A stretch of DNA of 64,000 nt, taken from positions 310,001 to 374,000 of the forward strand of contig NZ_JAUHLN010000003.1 of assembly GCF_030412265.1 (NCBI RefSeq). The letters run 5' to 3'. Source of the DNA: Fictibacillus terranigra. Its GTDB lineage: Bacteria; Bacillota; Bacilli; Bacillales; Fictibacillaceae. Both the position numbers and the translations under genes were made by a program. The notes below the pieces were generated by a model. The model did not search any database, was not told where the DNA came from, and saw only the letters and a list, made by a program, of their open reading frames with translations. Positions within the stretch are counted from its first letter, which is position 1. Each line of letters opens with the position of its first letter. Positions 1-8,215 of the stretch are shown one piece after another.

Positions 1-61
1 ATACACATTTTCTAAATTTACTACAACTTTACGTTAACTGATTCTTTCGGTTTTGTAAATA

Positions 62-104
62 AATAAAAAATGATGAGAACCTTTCGTCAGGAATTCTCAT
101 CATT
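62..104 (-). terminator. rho-independent terminator of fur
   Basis: An 11-bp perfect inverted repeat (arms 69-79 and 94-104) is followed on the minus strand by a T-rich run. The fur stop codon sits in its loop, so it ends the spoIIM-fur transcript. Confidence 0.8.
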
Positions 105-548
105 TTGGTCCTTTCCGTTACAGCGGTGGCAGATGCCGTGAAAAGTAAGGCGGTGGTCCTTTATTTTAAAATTCCAACCCTCTTCAACGACTTTTTCAAC
201 ATCTCCCAGGAGATCCTCTTGTATTTCATCAACCGCACCGCATTCCAGGCAAACGAGGTGATGATGAAAATGAGCCGCTCCTTCTGTACGGAGGTCATAC
301 CTTGATACGCCATCTCCAAAATTTATTTTATCGACTACTTTCAGTTCAGTTAATAGTTCCAATGTACGGTATACAGTGGCAAGGCCTATCTCCGGTGATT
401 TCTCTTTCACGAGCAGATAGACGTCTTCTGCACTTAAGTGATCTTCCTCATTTTCCAGGAGGACCCTAACTGTCGCTTCTCGCTGGGGAGTAAGCTTATA
501 GCTCTGGGAATGCAGCTGTTTTTTGATCCGGTCTAGACGGCTTTCCAT
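87..548 (-). CDS. fur: Fur-family ferric uptake regulator
   Basis: Predicted 153-aa iron-sensing repressor. The N-terminal winged helix (about residues 1-85) contains the family signature SPEIGLATVYRTLELL. The C-terminal dimerisation/metal half has the His cluster HFHHHLVCLECG and a second CxxC pair (CHRC) for structural zinc. The start at 548 is chosen because GGAGG lies just upstream of MESRLDRIKKQL; a longer reading frame with an upstream ATG lacks a ribosome site. It lies downstream of spoIIM in the same orientation, as in B. subtilis. Iron Fur rather than PerR or Zur is inferred from this synteny, since the three paralogues share the motifs. Tandem PerR-type boxes lie in its promoter. 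Confidence 0.9.
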   Translation of the reverse strand: MESRLDRIKKQLHSQSYKLTPQREATVRVLLENEEDHLSAEDVYLLVKEKSPEIGLATVYRTLELLTELKVVDKINFGDGVSRYDLRTEGAAHFHHHLVCLECGAVDEIQEDLLGDVEKVVEEGWNFKIKDHRLTFHGICHRCNGKDQNDENS

Positions 549-578
549 ACCTAATCCTCCCTTATGTCTCACATGATT

Positions 579-608
579 ATTATAAATCAACAGAAGAAAA
601 GGTGTCAA
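579..608 (-). promoter_or_regulatory. sigma-A promoter of fur
   Basis: On the minus strand, TTGACA (608-603) and TATAAT (584-579) match the -35 and -10 consensus exactly and are 18 bp apart. The fur start codon is about 30 nt further down. This implies that fur can be transcribed separately from spoIIM. Confidence 0.75.
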
Positions 609-609
609 T

Positions 610-647
610 TTAAAATAATTATAATTTGCTGTTTATAATTATTATTA
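610..647 (-). promoter_or_regulatory. tandem PerR-type operator boxes upstream of fur
   Basis: Two AT-rich palindromic 15-mers, at 610-624 (TTAAAATAATTATAA) and 633-647 (TTATAATTATTATTA), each match the Per box TTATAATnATTATAA at 13 of 14 fixed positions. They lie directly upstream of the fur -35 element. In B. subtilis, fur is a known member of the PerR regulon, so peroxide-responsive control is likely. The region is generally AT-rich, which weakens the match somewhat. Confidence 0.6.
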
Positions 648-665
648 GATAATAATGAAAAGCTT

Positions 666-1307
666 TTATTTAGAGGACTTTAAACTCATGACTCCTTCCA
701 TCAGCCACGGTGAGAGATACGCTTCAAAGGCAGATGCAACAGCCAAAAACAGTCCGACTGTTATAATAAGCGCCGAATATTTAAAGAACTTTGGAAAAAA
801 GGGCTCACTTGATTTTTTCCAAAACTGCTGCCTGATCATTTTTATAGAAAATAGAATTGAGGCAGCAGCAGCGACGATCAACCCTGGAACCAGAATCAGG
901 TTTTGCGGCAGAACGGAAACAAATGCGAGCAGGAATCCGTGCCAGCCCATCTGGTTGACGAGAAACCCGACGGTAAACCCGATGACTACCCCTTTTATGA
1001 ACAGCATGACCAGAATAACCGGCAGACCGATAACAGACAGCCCTAAAATCCACATGACCAGTATATATTTAATATAGTGGCTGTAGCTTTGTGAAAACAT
1101 ATCCTTTGGATCGGCGAAGCTTCCATTGGATACCTCTCCAAAAAAACGGGACAAATAATTCAGGAGGTCCTGTTTTTGGACGAGGGTGAGGCTGTTAACA
1201 ATCACAGCTCCAAAAATAACGCCCATCAGTAAGAGGACGGATACAAACACATACAGTGAATAATGCTCCTGAAGATGAAACAGTACAAACCTTTTCATAG
1301 ACCGCAT
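666..1307 (-). CDS. spoIIM: stage II sporulation protein M
   Basis: 213-aa polytopic membrane protein. In the mother cell, SpoIIM works with SpoIID and SpoIIP in peptidoglycan remodelling during engulfment, and SpoIIM is the membrane anchor of that DMP complex. The sequence shows an N-terminal hydrophobic segment (about residues 18-40) and further membrane spans through the middle and C-terminus, with the family-typical Gly- and Pro-rich stretch GLPVILVMLFIKGVVIGF. GGAGG lies 8 nt upstream of the chosen ATG. Its length matches the family, and placement next to fur matches B. subtilis. A sigma-E promoter is expected, but I could not assign one clearly. Confidence 0.9.
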   Translation of the reverse strand: MRSMKRFVLFHLQEHYSLYVFVSVLLLMGVIFGAVIVNSLTLVQKQDLLNYLSRFFGEVSNGSFADPKDMFSQSYSHYIKYILVMWILGLSVIGLPVILVMLFIKGVVIGFTVGFLVNQMGWHGFLLAFVSVLPQNLILVPGLIVAAAASILFSIKMIRQQFWKKSSEPFFPKFFKYSALIITVGLFLAVASAFEAYLSPWLMEGVMSLKSSK

Positions 1308-1371
1308 CTCTATTTCCTCCCTTAATCTCTTAATTCATTCTATGAATGTCAGAGGGAGGTATGTCTATTTT

Positions 1372-2565
1372 TTAGTTGGTAGATTTGTCTGAAGCGACTT
1401 TACCGTACTTGCCGCCACCGCCTGAATGAAAAGACAGCTTGCCCTCCCTGGCACGCAGAATGTGATGAACGATCGGTTCCGGTGCGGCTTCCATTAAATC
1501 TTTTTCTTCCACTTCATGCAGGATCGCCATGTCCGTGCCAAAATGATTTCGTAATTTTTGCAGCGTTTTTGGTCCAAGTGCCGGGATGAACTCCAGCGGA
1601 ACTTGATGGATGTAGGGCGGTCTTTCCTTCGCATATGACAGTGGCCGGGCGGCAGCTCCTAGTTCGTTGATCCGGTTTTTTACTCCTCGTATCGTTTTGG
1701 AGCTCCCGCATTGCGGGCATGACGTCCCTTCCTCCTCCACGATCATCGCAGAGCAGTTGGCACAGGTCGTTTCATAGTACTTGCCAAGCCTCGGATTTAA
1801 GCCGTAGTTTGCCGTAACCCTTCTTCCCTGTTCCTGTCGAAGTGCCATTTTGAATTCCAGAAAGGTTGGCTTCTCCATTACAATCGTCTGATATTCCCGC
1901 CCGATTTTTTCCAAAGAATGCGCGTCTGAATTAGATAGGAATGGATAGGCTCTCAATTCTTCCACAGAAAGAGCCATTGTTGTATCTGAACTTAACCCAA
2001 GCTCGACAGCGTCTATCATATCAGGAAGGAAAACTTCTGACAGTGATGTCTTCACTCCTTTTCCATACAAGCTCTTGTGCGGAGTAAACACGTGAGCAGG
2101 GATGAACAGCCCCCCGAGCTCTCTCGTTTTTCGTTGGAGGTTATGTGCGGACTCGTAGATTCGCTGCGAGCTTAGCGTTATGTTTTTCATTCGGTCGGCC
2201 ATGTAAAAACTGAATGCTTTCATCTTTTCAATCGATGGAAAAATTACAAGTACATGAATGGGGCCTTGGCACCTCTCATCATAGATTTCAATTTCGGAAC
2301 CTGGCAGGAGGCATACCTTCTCATACCATAAACCGCCTTCTTCGTGTTCGGCCATGACCCCTGATTCCAGCATCTCTTCCAGCTCCTGAATGACCTCTGG
2401 AACATGGCAGTCAATGATTCCAAGCAGATTGATGCCTTTCACATCAGAAGCCATGTCTAATATATTCGGTAACGTCAGAGTCTTAGCTCCCGTAATCTTT
2501 ACTGGTTTTCCTGATCGCGACCTTCCGATATGTACGTGCAGGTCAGCGTAATATGTGTTAAGCAT
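1372..2565 (-). CDS. endonuclease Q homologue (PHP domain, TIGR00375 type)
   Basis: 397-aa protein. An N-terminal PHP-type metal-binding domain begins YADLHVHIGRS and continues with LGIIDCHVPEV. A zinc-ribbon-like motif follows, with CANC and CPQC pairs about 18 residues apart, and the C-terminus has a helix-hairpin-helix-like stretch (FIPALGPKTLQKLR). This architecture is that of endonuclease Q, which nicks DNA 5' of deaminated bases such as uracil and hypoxanthine. It begins 4 nt after the nudF stop, so the two are probably co-transcribed. Pairing with a nucleotide-sanitising Nudix enzyme fits a DNA-damage role. Activity is inferred from family membership. Confidence 0.75.
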   Translation of the reverse strand: MLNTYYADLHVHIGRSRSGKPVKITGAKTLTLPNILDMASDVKGINLLGIIDCHVPEVIQELEEMLESGVMAEHEEGGLWYEKVCLLPGSEIEIYDERCQGPIHVLVIFPSIEKMKAFSFYMADRMKNITLSSQRIYESAHNLQRKTRELGGLFIPAHVFTPHKSLYGKGVKTSLSEVFLPDMIDAVELGLSSDTTMALSVEELRAYPFLSNSDAHSLEKIGREYQTIVMEKPTFLEFKMALRQEQGRRVTANYGLNPRLGKYYETTCANCSAMIVEEEGTSCPQCGSSKTIRGVKNRINELGAAARPLSYAKERPPYIHQVPLEFIPALGPKTLQKLRNHFGTDMAILHEVEEKDLMEAAPEPIVHHILRAREGKLSFHSGGGGKYGKVASDKSTN

Positions 2566-2569
2566 CTTT

Positions 2570-3112
2570 TTAAAGCTTTCTCTTCAATTGCACATATTGT
2601 ACAGCATAGGCTGTTTTCGCATCATGGATCTGCTGGTCTCTCATGAAATCCAGCGCCTCTTCCAGCGATACTTCAAGCACATCCAGAAACTCATCCTCAT
2701 CCGGCTGTTGTTCTTTGCACTCCTTTAGTGAATCCGTGTAGTACAGATGTATCAATTCATCCGCAAATCCAGGTGAGGTGTAGAACGATGATAAATATTC
2801 CAGTGTTTCACATTCGTATCCTGTTTCTTCAAGCAGTTCACGCTTCGCACACTCCAGCGGATCTTCATCCTTCTCCAGCTTTCCTGCCGGTATTTCAACA
2901 ATGGTCTTTTCCAAGGCTTTACGGTACTGCCTTACGAACAGCAGTTTATTTTCCGGTGTAAGGGCAATAATAGCTACTGCCCCGGGATGTTTTACAATCT
3001 CGCGTTTGCTTTTGCTGCCGTTGGGCAGGAGAACTTCCTGCAGTTCTAAATCTATGATCTTTCCAGAATAAACAGGGGTTGTCGAGAGTGTCTTTTCTTT
3101 TAAATGGTCCAT
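2570..3112 (-). CDS. nudF: ADP-ribose pyrophosphatase (Nudix hydrolase)
   Basis: 180-aa Nudix hydrolase expected to split ADP-ribose into AMP and ribose 5-phosphate. The Nudix box is intact: a Gly (GKLEKDEDP) followed by the catalytic RELLEETGYE. The downstream SSFYTSPGFADE stretch is typical of the NudF/YqkG subfamily, as is the N-terminal IVKHPGAVAI motif. An in-frame GTG 12 nt upstream is possible, but AGGAG lies about 11 nt before the chosen ATG and family alignment favours it. It is the first gene of a minus-strand pair with the endonuclease Q homologue and is divergent from mciZ, as in B. subtilis. Confidence 0.88.
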   Translation of the reverse strand: MDHLKEKTLSTTPVYSGKIIDLELQEVLLPNGSKSKREIVKHPGAVAIIALTPENKLLFVRQYRKALEKTIVEIPAGKLEKDEDPLECAKRELLEETGYECETLEYLSSFYTSPGFADELIHLYYTDSLKECKEQQPDEDEFLDVLEVSLEEALDFMRDQQIHDAKTAYAVQYVQLKRKL

Positions 3113-3212
3113 AGCTTGTCTCACTCCTGGTTCTATATCTTATTTGGCTACATAAAGTCTATCATAAGCGGGACGTGATGAACACGATTACGCCGTATGG
3201 AGGAGGGAACCT

Positions 3213-3350
3213 ATGAAAGTGTATATTCAGCAGAATGGTGTAACGATGGTAGGAAAAGCGTGGCAGATTAAATATATGCTGAAGCAATATATGAAACAGC
3301 ATTCCACCGTAAAGGAGTGGATCACTTCTGTTCCGGGACAAAAACGCTGA
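3213..3350 (+). CDS. mciZ: MciZ, mother-cell inhibitor of FtsZ
   Basis: 45-aa peptide preceded by GGAGG 6-8 nt before its ATG. The core GVTMVGKAWQIKYMLKQY lines up with B. subtilis MciZ (GVVLVGKAWEIRAKLKEY, recalled), as does the following VKEWI (VKDWI). MciZ is made in the sporulating mother cell and caps FtsZ filaments to stop a second division. Location next to nudF, on the opposite strand, is the same as in B. subtilis. A strong terminator follows immediately, so it is a monocistronic unit. The C-terminus is about five residues longer than the B. subtilis peptide. Confidence 0.85.
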   Translation: MKVYIQQNGVTMVGKAWQIKYMLKQYMKQHSTVKEWITSVPGQKR

Positions 3351-3351
3351 C

Positions 3352-3376
3352 CCTTCCAGACTGGAAGGTTTTTTTT
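3352..3376 (+). terminator. terminator of mciZ
   Basis: A GC-rich inverted repeat (CCTTCCAG / CTGGAAGG, 3352-3359 and 3361-3368) is followed by eight T residues, directly after the mciZ stop codon. Confidence 0.8.
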
Positions 3377-3432
3377 CGCCTGTTTTCATGCTACTCTTTT
3401 TGTAATTCACTCATACAAGGAGATGATTTCCC

Positions 3433-4350
3433 ATGAAGCAGAACAAACTAGGAACTTCCGATTTGCTTGTAAGCGAAATCGGTCTTGGCTGCATGTCCAT
3501 TGAGCCTGGAAACGAAACCGAAGGAAAAGAAATGATCCAGAGAGCATATGAAGAAGGCGTTACGTTATTCGACACGGCCGATCTTTACCAATTCGGCTGG
3601 AATGAAGAATTCGTTGGTAAAAGCGTCAAACCTTTCCGGGACAAGATCGTTCTTTCAACTAAAGTCGGTAACCGCTGGACAGAGGATAAAAAAAGCTGGG
3701 ATTGGGATCCATCGAAGACATACATAAAATCTGCGGTTAAAGACAGCCTTCAACGCCTCCAAACAGATTACATCGACCTGTATCAGCTGCATGGAGGGAC
3801 CATCGAAGACAATATGGATGAAACCATCTCTGCCTTTGATGAATTAAAAAAGGAAGGCCTCATCCGGGAATATGGCATCTCTTCCATCAGACCAAACGTG
3901 ATATCTTATTACGCAGAGCATTCGAATATCGTGAGCGTCATGATGCAATACAGCATCCTTGACCGCCGGCCGGAAGAAGAAATGCTTGATTTCCTTTATG
4001 ATAAAAACATCAGTGTAATCGCCCGCGGCCCTGTTGCGAAGGGCTGGCTCTCTGAACGAGCGCTGCAGCGCAACGAAAGTGACCAGTACCTGGACTATCA
4101 AGGCAAAGAGATCCAGGTACTGGTTCAAAACCTACACAGTGAACTTGGAAGTGAAAGGAGTCTGAGCCAGACTGCCATACGGTATGCTCTCCATCATCCT
4201 GCAGTTGCATCTGCTATACCAGGTGCCAGCTCCGTGAAGCAGCTGCTCTCCAATATCGGAGCCAGCGCCAGTGAGAAACTGTCTTCCGAACAGGTTGCCG
4301 CTGTCCGTTCATTGTCTAAACCAAACGTCTACGAGCAGCACAGGAGATAA
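3433..4350 (+). CDS. yqkF: aldo/keto reductase (YqkF-like)
   Basis: 305-aa NAD(P)H-dependent oxidoreductase of the AKR superfamily. The catalytic tetrad is visible: Asp/Tyr in FDTADLYQFG, Lys in STKVGNRW and His in YQLHGGTIEDN. A C-terminal cofactor-binding stretch, HPAVASAIPGASS, is typical of the family. AAGGAG precedes the ATG by about 9 nt. In B. subtilis yqkF sits near nudF in the same way, which supports the name. The physiological substrate cannot be read from sequence. The gene stands alone between two terminators. Confidence 0.82.
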   Translation: MKQNKLGTSDLLVSEIGLGCMSIEPGNETEGKEMIQRAYEEGVTLFDTADLYQFGWNEEFVGKSVKPFRDKIVLSTKVGNRWTEDKKSWDWDPSKTYIKSAVKDSLQRLQTDYIDLYQLHGGTIEDNMDETISAFDELKKEGLIREYGISSIRPNVISYYAEHSNIVSVMMQYSILDRRPEEEMLDFLYDKNISVIARGPVAKGWLSERALQRNESDQYLDYQGKEIQVLVQNLHSELGSERSLSQTAIRYALHHPAVASAIPGASSVKQLLSNIGASASEKLSSEQVAAVRSLSKPNVYEQHRR

Positions 4351-4354
4351 AATA

Positions 4355-4388
4355 AAAAAGCGCCGCGGCAGACCGTGGCGCTTTTTTT
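4355..4388. terminator. bidirectional terminator between the aldo/keto reductase and thiolase genes
   Basis: Stem GCGCCGCGG / CCGTGGCGC (4360-4368 and 4373-4381) is flanked by an A-run on the left and a T-run on the right. It can therefore end both convergent transcripts. Confidence 0.8.
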
Positions 4389-5571
4389 ATGAAACATTTT
4401 CTATGATCATGGCAATCCCCTGTCCTCCGCCGATGCAGAGACTCGCTAAACCATACTTTGCGCCCCGGTTTCGGAGTTCATAGGATAACGAAAGCAAGAG
4501 CCTTGCCCCGCTGGCCCCTACTGGATGGCCGAGCGCGATCGCCCCGCCATTTATGTTTGTTTTTTCCCGGTCAAGCCCCAATTCTTTTTCAACAGCAAGA
4601 TACTGTGAAGCAAACGCTTCGTTCACTTCAACTAGATCCATGTCCTCAACGGCCAGCCCAGCTTTGTCCAGTGCCTTTTGTGCAGCTGGAACCGGCCCGA
4701 TTCCCATCAGCTTTGGATCCACTCCGCAGACTGCCCAGGACACGATCCTTGCCAGGGGTCTGACTCGCTTGCTCTGAACGCTATCCTCTCCTGCCAGTAT
4801 GAGAGATACAGCTCCATCGTTTATACCGCTCGAATTTCCAGCGGTTACTGTTCCATCTTTTTTAAACGACGGCCTCAATTTCATCAGCTGCTCCAGTGTC
4901 GAATCCGGTTTCACGAGTTCGTCATTTTCAAGCTCAAGCTTTTTCTTTCCATCCGTGACCACCGGAACGATCTCCTCAGCAAAACGGCCGCTGCGAATCG
5001 CTTTTGCCGCTCTTTGGTGGCTCAGCAGTGAATACTGATCCTGCTCTTCTCTCGTGATACTGTATTTTTCAGCCAGGTTTTCTGCGGTGATTCCCATCCC
5101 GCAACCGATGTACTGATCGGTTAAGGTATGAAGAAGCATATCCTCCAGCTGGAGATTTCCAAATTTCTGCCCTTGAAAGCGCTGGTTAAAGGTTACATGC
5201 GGGCTCATGGACATGTTCTCAATCCCTCCGCATAACGCCAGCTGTGCATCTCCGGTCTGGATGGAAAGCGCACTGCTCACGACAGCCTGGAGACCCGAGC
5301 CGCATAGCCTGTTAACGAGCATCGCCGGGACCGTTTCGGGAATATCAGAACTTAGGGCTATATGCCTTGCAGCATAAGCCGCATCGATGCTTGAATGAAT
5401 AACATTCCCATAGACCACATCCCCGATCTCCTCAGGTGTAACTTCTGCACGCTGAAGCGCTTCACGGGCGGTCAGCGTTCCAAGCTGCAAGGAAGAGATA
5501 TTTTTCAATGATTTCCCAAAGCTTCCGAAAGGTGTCCTGGCCCCTTCCACCACATAAACTGATCCCATCAT
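4387..5571 (-). CDS. acetyl-CoA acetyltransferase (thiolase)
   Basis: 394-aa thiolase, the usual family length. It has the nucleophilic Cys in VNRLCGSGLQAVVSSA, the C-terminal His in ALGHPVGASGARLL and the second catalytic Cys in [12 protein letters not shown]. It should interconvert two acetyl-CoA and acetoacetyl-CoA, or act on a longer 3-ketoacyl-CoA. It is the last gene of a four-gene minus-strand cassette (thiolase, CoA-transferase A and B, thiolase), starting about 23 nt after the CoA-transferase B stop. A second, distinct thiolase heads the same cassette, so the two may differ in chain-length preference; this is inference. Confidence 0.88.
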   Translation of the reverse strand: MMGSVYVVEGARTPFGSFGKSLKNISSLQLGTLTAREALQRAEVTPEEIGDVVYGNVIHSSIDAAYAARHIALSSDIPETVPAMLVNRLCGSGLQAVVSSALSIQTGDAQLALCGGIENMSMSPHVTFNQRFQGQKFGNLQLEDMLLHTLTDQYIGCGMGITAENLAEKYSITREEQDQYSLLSHQRAAKAIRSGRFAEEIVPVVTDGKKKLELENDELVKPDSTLEQLMKLRPSFKKDGTVTAGNSSGINDGAVSLILAGEDSVQSKRVRPLARIVSWAVCGVDPKLMGIGPVPAAQKALDKAGLAVEDMDLVEVNEAFASQYLAVEKELGLDREKTNINGGAIALGHPVGASGARLLLSLSYELRNRGAKYGLASLCIGGGQGIAMIIENVS

Positions 5572-5594
5572 CTTCCTCCCCTTTCGCTTTATTC

Positions 5595-6248
5595 TTAATA
5601 AGCTTCTGTTCTTACATTTTCAGCAATGATCAAATCAGGTTCCGTGCACGCTTGAATGTCTTTTATGGTATAACCGGCTGCGACCTCTTGCAGCTTCAGC
5701 CCCTGTTCTGTCACATCAAGAACCGCTCTGTCCGTAATGATGCGGTGCACGACGCCTTTTCCTGTTAACGGCAGGCTGCAGGCTTTTAAAATTTTGCTTT
5801 CTCCTCTTTTATTCACATGCTCCATGATGACAATGATCTTTTTTGCGCCGTGAACAAGGTCCATCGCACCTCCCATACCTTTGATCATTTTTCCTGGAAT
5901 CATCCAGTTGGCCAGATCACCTTTCTCTGAAACTTCCATACCGCCAAGAATGGCGATATCAACATGGCCTCCTCTGATCATCGCAAACGATTCGGCGCTG
6001 TCAAAATAAGAAGCTCCCTTGATGGCGGTCACCGTTTCTTTTCCTGCATTGATCAAGTCCGGATCGACATCGGATTCCTTCGGGTACGGACCGATCCCGA
6101 GCAATCCGTTTTCGGATTGCAGGACGACGCTCTTGTGCTCACTTATGTAATTCGCTACCATGGTAGGCATCCCGATGCCAAGGTTGACATAGAATCCGGC
6201 CTCAATCTCTTTTTCTGCTCTCCTTGCGATTTTTTCTCTTGAATTCAT
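5595..6248 (-). CDS. scoB: 3-oxoacid CoA-transferase subunit B
   Basis: 217-aa beta subunit of a class I CoA-transferase. It carries the active-site Glu within the family motif SENGLLGIGP and the N-terminal GFYVNLGIGMPT stretch. With subunit A it should move CoA from succinyl-CoA (or another acyl-CoA) to acetoacetate. The internal ATG at 6248 is preferred over one 6 nt upstream because the GGGG ribosome site is about 7 nt away from it. It follows scoA closely and is flanked by thiolases, the classic acetoacetate-use arrangement. Substrate is inferred from context. Confidence 0.87.
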   Translation of the reverse strand: MNSREKIARRAEKEIEAGFYVNLGIGMPTMVANYISEHKSVVLQSENGLLGIGPYPKESDVDPDLINAGKETVTAIKGASYFDSAESFAMIRGGHVDIAILGGMEVSEKGDLANWMIPGKMIKGMGGAMDLVHGAKKIIVIMEHVNKRGESKILKACSLPLTGKGVVHRIITDRAVLDVTEQGLKLQEVAAGYTIKDIQACTEPDLIIAENVRTEAY

Positions 6249-6270
6249 CGCCATTCCCCGCTTTCTCTGC

Positions 6271-6960
6271 TTATGATTGAACGGTCAGTCGCTCGATGCG
6301 CTTTTCCTGCTGTGCGACAATCATCTTCTGTACATAAATTCCCGGTGTATGAATACGGTCCGCTTCCAATTCTCCTATTTCATGAAGCACCTCTACTTCT
6401 GCGATGGTTATTTTCCCTGCGGCTGCAATCATAGGGTTAAAGTTTCGCGCCGTCTTGTTATAGATCAAGTTTCCTGCCTTGTCTCCATGGGCCGCGCGGA
6501 TTAAGCTGTAATCTGCAGTCATTCCTTTTTCTAAAAGGTACTCCTTATCATTAAAAGTACGTACTTCTTTTCCTTCCGCGATCGGTGTACCGACTCCTGC
6601 TGGTGTGTAAAAGGCGGGAATGCCTGCACCGCCCGCGCGAATCCGTTCAGCGAGCGTCCCTTGGGGAATCAATTCGACTTCAATCTCGCCGGATAGCACC
6701 TGTCTCTCAAACTCCTTGTTTTCCCCTACATAGGAACCCACCATTTTTCTAATCTGTTTGTTCTTCAGGAGCAAGCCGAGCCCCCAATCATCTACGCCGC
6801 AGTTATTGGAGATGACGGTTAAATCCTTTGTGCCCTTTTCAACGAGTGCCAAAATTAATTTTTCCGGAATCCCAACGAGACCGAATCCGCCGACCATCAG
6901 AGTCGACCCGTCATTAATTTCTTCAATTGCTTTCAGTGCACTGCTCTCGATAGACTTCAT
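6271..6960 (-). CDS. scoA: 3-oxoacid CoA-transferase subunit A
   Basis: 229-aa alpha subunit of the class I CoA-transferase. The CoA-binding glycine-rich region MVGGFGLVGIPEKLI lies near residues 22-36. Other family stretches are present, including NNCGVDDWGLG, RIRAGGAGIPAFYTPAGVGT and the C-terminal HTPGIYVQKMI. It sits 12 nt downstream of the upstream thiolase gene and just ahead of scoB, so the two subunits are surely co-translated. Together with the divergent HMG-CoA lyase this indicates activation of acetoacetate to acetoacetyl-CoA. Confidence 0.87.
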   Translation of the reverse strand: MKSIESSALKAIEEINDGSTLMVGGFGLVGIPEKLILALVEKGTKDLTVISNNCGVDDWGLGLLLKNKQIRKMVGSYVGENKEFERQVLSGEIEVELIPQGTLAERIRAGGAGIPAFYTPAGVGTPIAEGKEVRTFNDKEYLLEKGMTADYSLIRAAHGDKAGNLIYNKTARNFNPMIAAAGKITIAEVEVLHEIGELEADRIHTPGIYVQKMIVAQQEKRIERLTVQS

Positions 6961-6972
6961 GCTGCTCCCTCC

Positions 6973-8169
6973 TTATTGCCACTTTTCATTTTCAACGATT
7001 GTCGCTACTCCCTGGCCACCGCCAATACAAAGGGTCGCCAGCCCGTAGCGTTCCTCTCTTCTTCTCATCTCATGAAGAAGAGTCACGAGGATTCTCGCAC
7101 CGCTTGCTCCAATCGGATGGCCAAGGGCGATTGCACCTCCGTTGACATTCAATTTATCATTGGAAAACTTAAGCTCTTTTCCTACGGCCAGCGATTGGGC
7201 GGCAAAAGCTTCATTCGCTTCGATCAAACCGATATCATCAAGCGTTAGCGCTGATTTTTCGAGCACTTTTTTCGTGGCATCAACCGGGCCGATTCCCATG
7301 ATGCTCGGATCCACACCCGCGCTGGCGTTTGCCACAATCCTGGCAAGCGGTGTCAATCCCAGCTCTTCCGCTTTTTTTCTGGATACAACCACCAGGGCAG
7401 CTGCGCCGTCATTTATGCCTGAAGCATTTCCTGCTGTTACCGTTCCGTCTTTTTTAAAGGCTGGCCTCAGCTTGCTAAGCTTTTCAGCTGTTGTTCCTTT
7501 TTTCGGATATTCATCCTCCGAAAACAGAAGAGGATCTCTCTTTCTTTGCGGAATCTCTACTGTCACGATCTCATCCGCAAATTTGCCTTCCTCCATGGCT
7601 TTTTCACATTTTTGCTGGCTGTCTGCGGCGAACCGATCCATCTCTTTGCGGCTCAGCCCATAGGCATCACAGAGGTTTTCAGCCGTAATTCCCATATGAT
7701 AATCATTAAAGGCGCACCATAATCCGTCATGAACCATGGAATCAACCAGCTTGCCGTCCCCCATGCGCAATCCGCTTCTTGCATCGTTCAAAAGATATGG
7801 CGCAGCACTCATATTTTCCATTCCGCCGCAGACGACAATCTCCGCTTCTCCGAGCATGACTGCCTGACTGGCTAAGTGAAGAGCCTTCAGGCCTGACCCG
7901 CAGACCTTGTTGATCGTCATCGCGGAAACCCCTTGCGGCAATCCCGCTTTCATGGCCGCCTGGCGTGCCGGGTTCTGCCCTAATCCCGCCTGAAGAACGT
8001 TCCCCATGATGACTTCACTGACCTCATCCGGTGAGACACCTGCCTTTGATAGTGCCTCTTTGATGACAATGGCTCCCAGCTCTGTAGCAGGAATATCCTT
8101 CAAACTTCCCTGAAAGCTGCCGATCGGCGTTCTGACAGCGCTTACAATCACTGCATCCTGAATGGTCAT
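6973..8169 (-). CDS. acetyl-CoA C-acetyltransferase (thiolase)
   Basis: 398-aa thiolase heading the acetoacetate cassette. It shows the nucleophilic Cys in [15 protein letters not shown], the catalytic His in [14 protein letters not shown] and the C-terminal Cys in [12 protein letters not shown]. The start at [17 protein letters not shown] (8169) fits the family N-terminus; 25 extra upstream residues in the open frame look noncoding. It is clearly a paralogue, not a copy, of the thiolase at the cassette's other end. Likely role: cleave acetoacetyl-CoA produced by the CoA-transferase. It is divergent from HMG-CoA lyase with a shared promoter region. Confidence 0.88.
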   Translation of the reverse strand: MTIQDAVIVSAVRTPIGSFQGSLKDIPATELGAIVIKEALSKAGVSPDEVSEVIMGNVLQAGLGQNPARQAAMKAGLPQGVSAMTINKVCGSGLKALHLASQAVMLGEAEIVVCGGMENMSAAPYLLNDARSGLRMGDGKLVDSMVHDGLWCAFNDYHMGITAENLCDAYGLSRKEMDRFAADSQQKCEKAMEEGKFADEIVTVEIPQRKRDPLLFSEDEYPKKGTTAEKLSKLRPAFKKDGTVTAGNASGINDGAAALVVVSRKKAEELGLTPLARIVANASAGVDPSIMGIGPVDATKKVLEKSALTLDDIGLIEANEAFAAQSLAVGKELKFSNDKLNVNGGAIALGHPIGASGARILVTLLHEMRRREERYGLATLCIGGGQGVATIVENEKWQ

Positions 8170-8215
8170 AAATTTCTTCTCACTCCCTATTTTTTTCTGA
8201 ATATTCCTTATTATC

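Noticed and set aside
7142-7663. 173-codon frame antisense to the thiolase gene
   Set aside because: Serine/alanine-rich shadow translation of a conserved gene on the other strand.
4387-8169. Recent tandem duplication of the thiolase gene
   Set aside because: The two thiolases differ throughout their lengths and flank the CoA-transferase genes; they are old paralogues rather than a fresh duplication.
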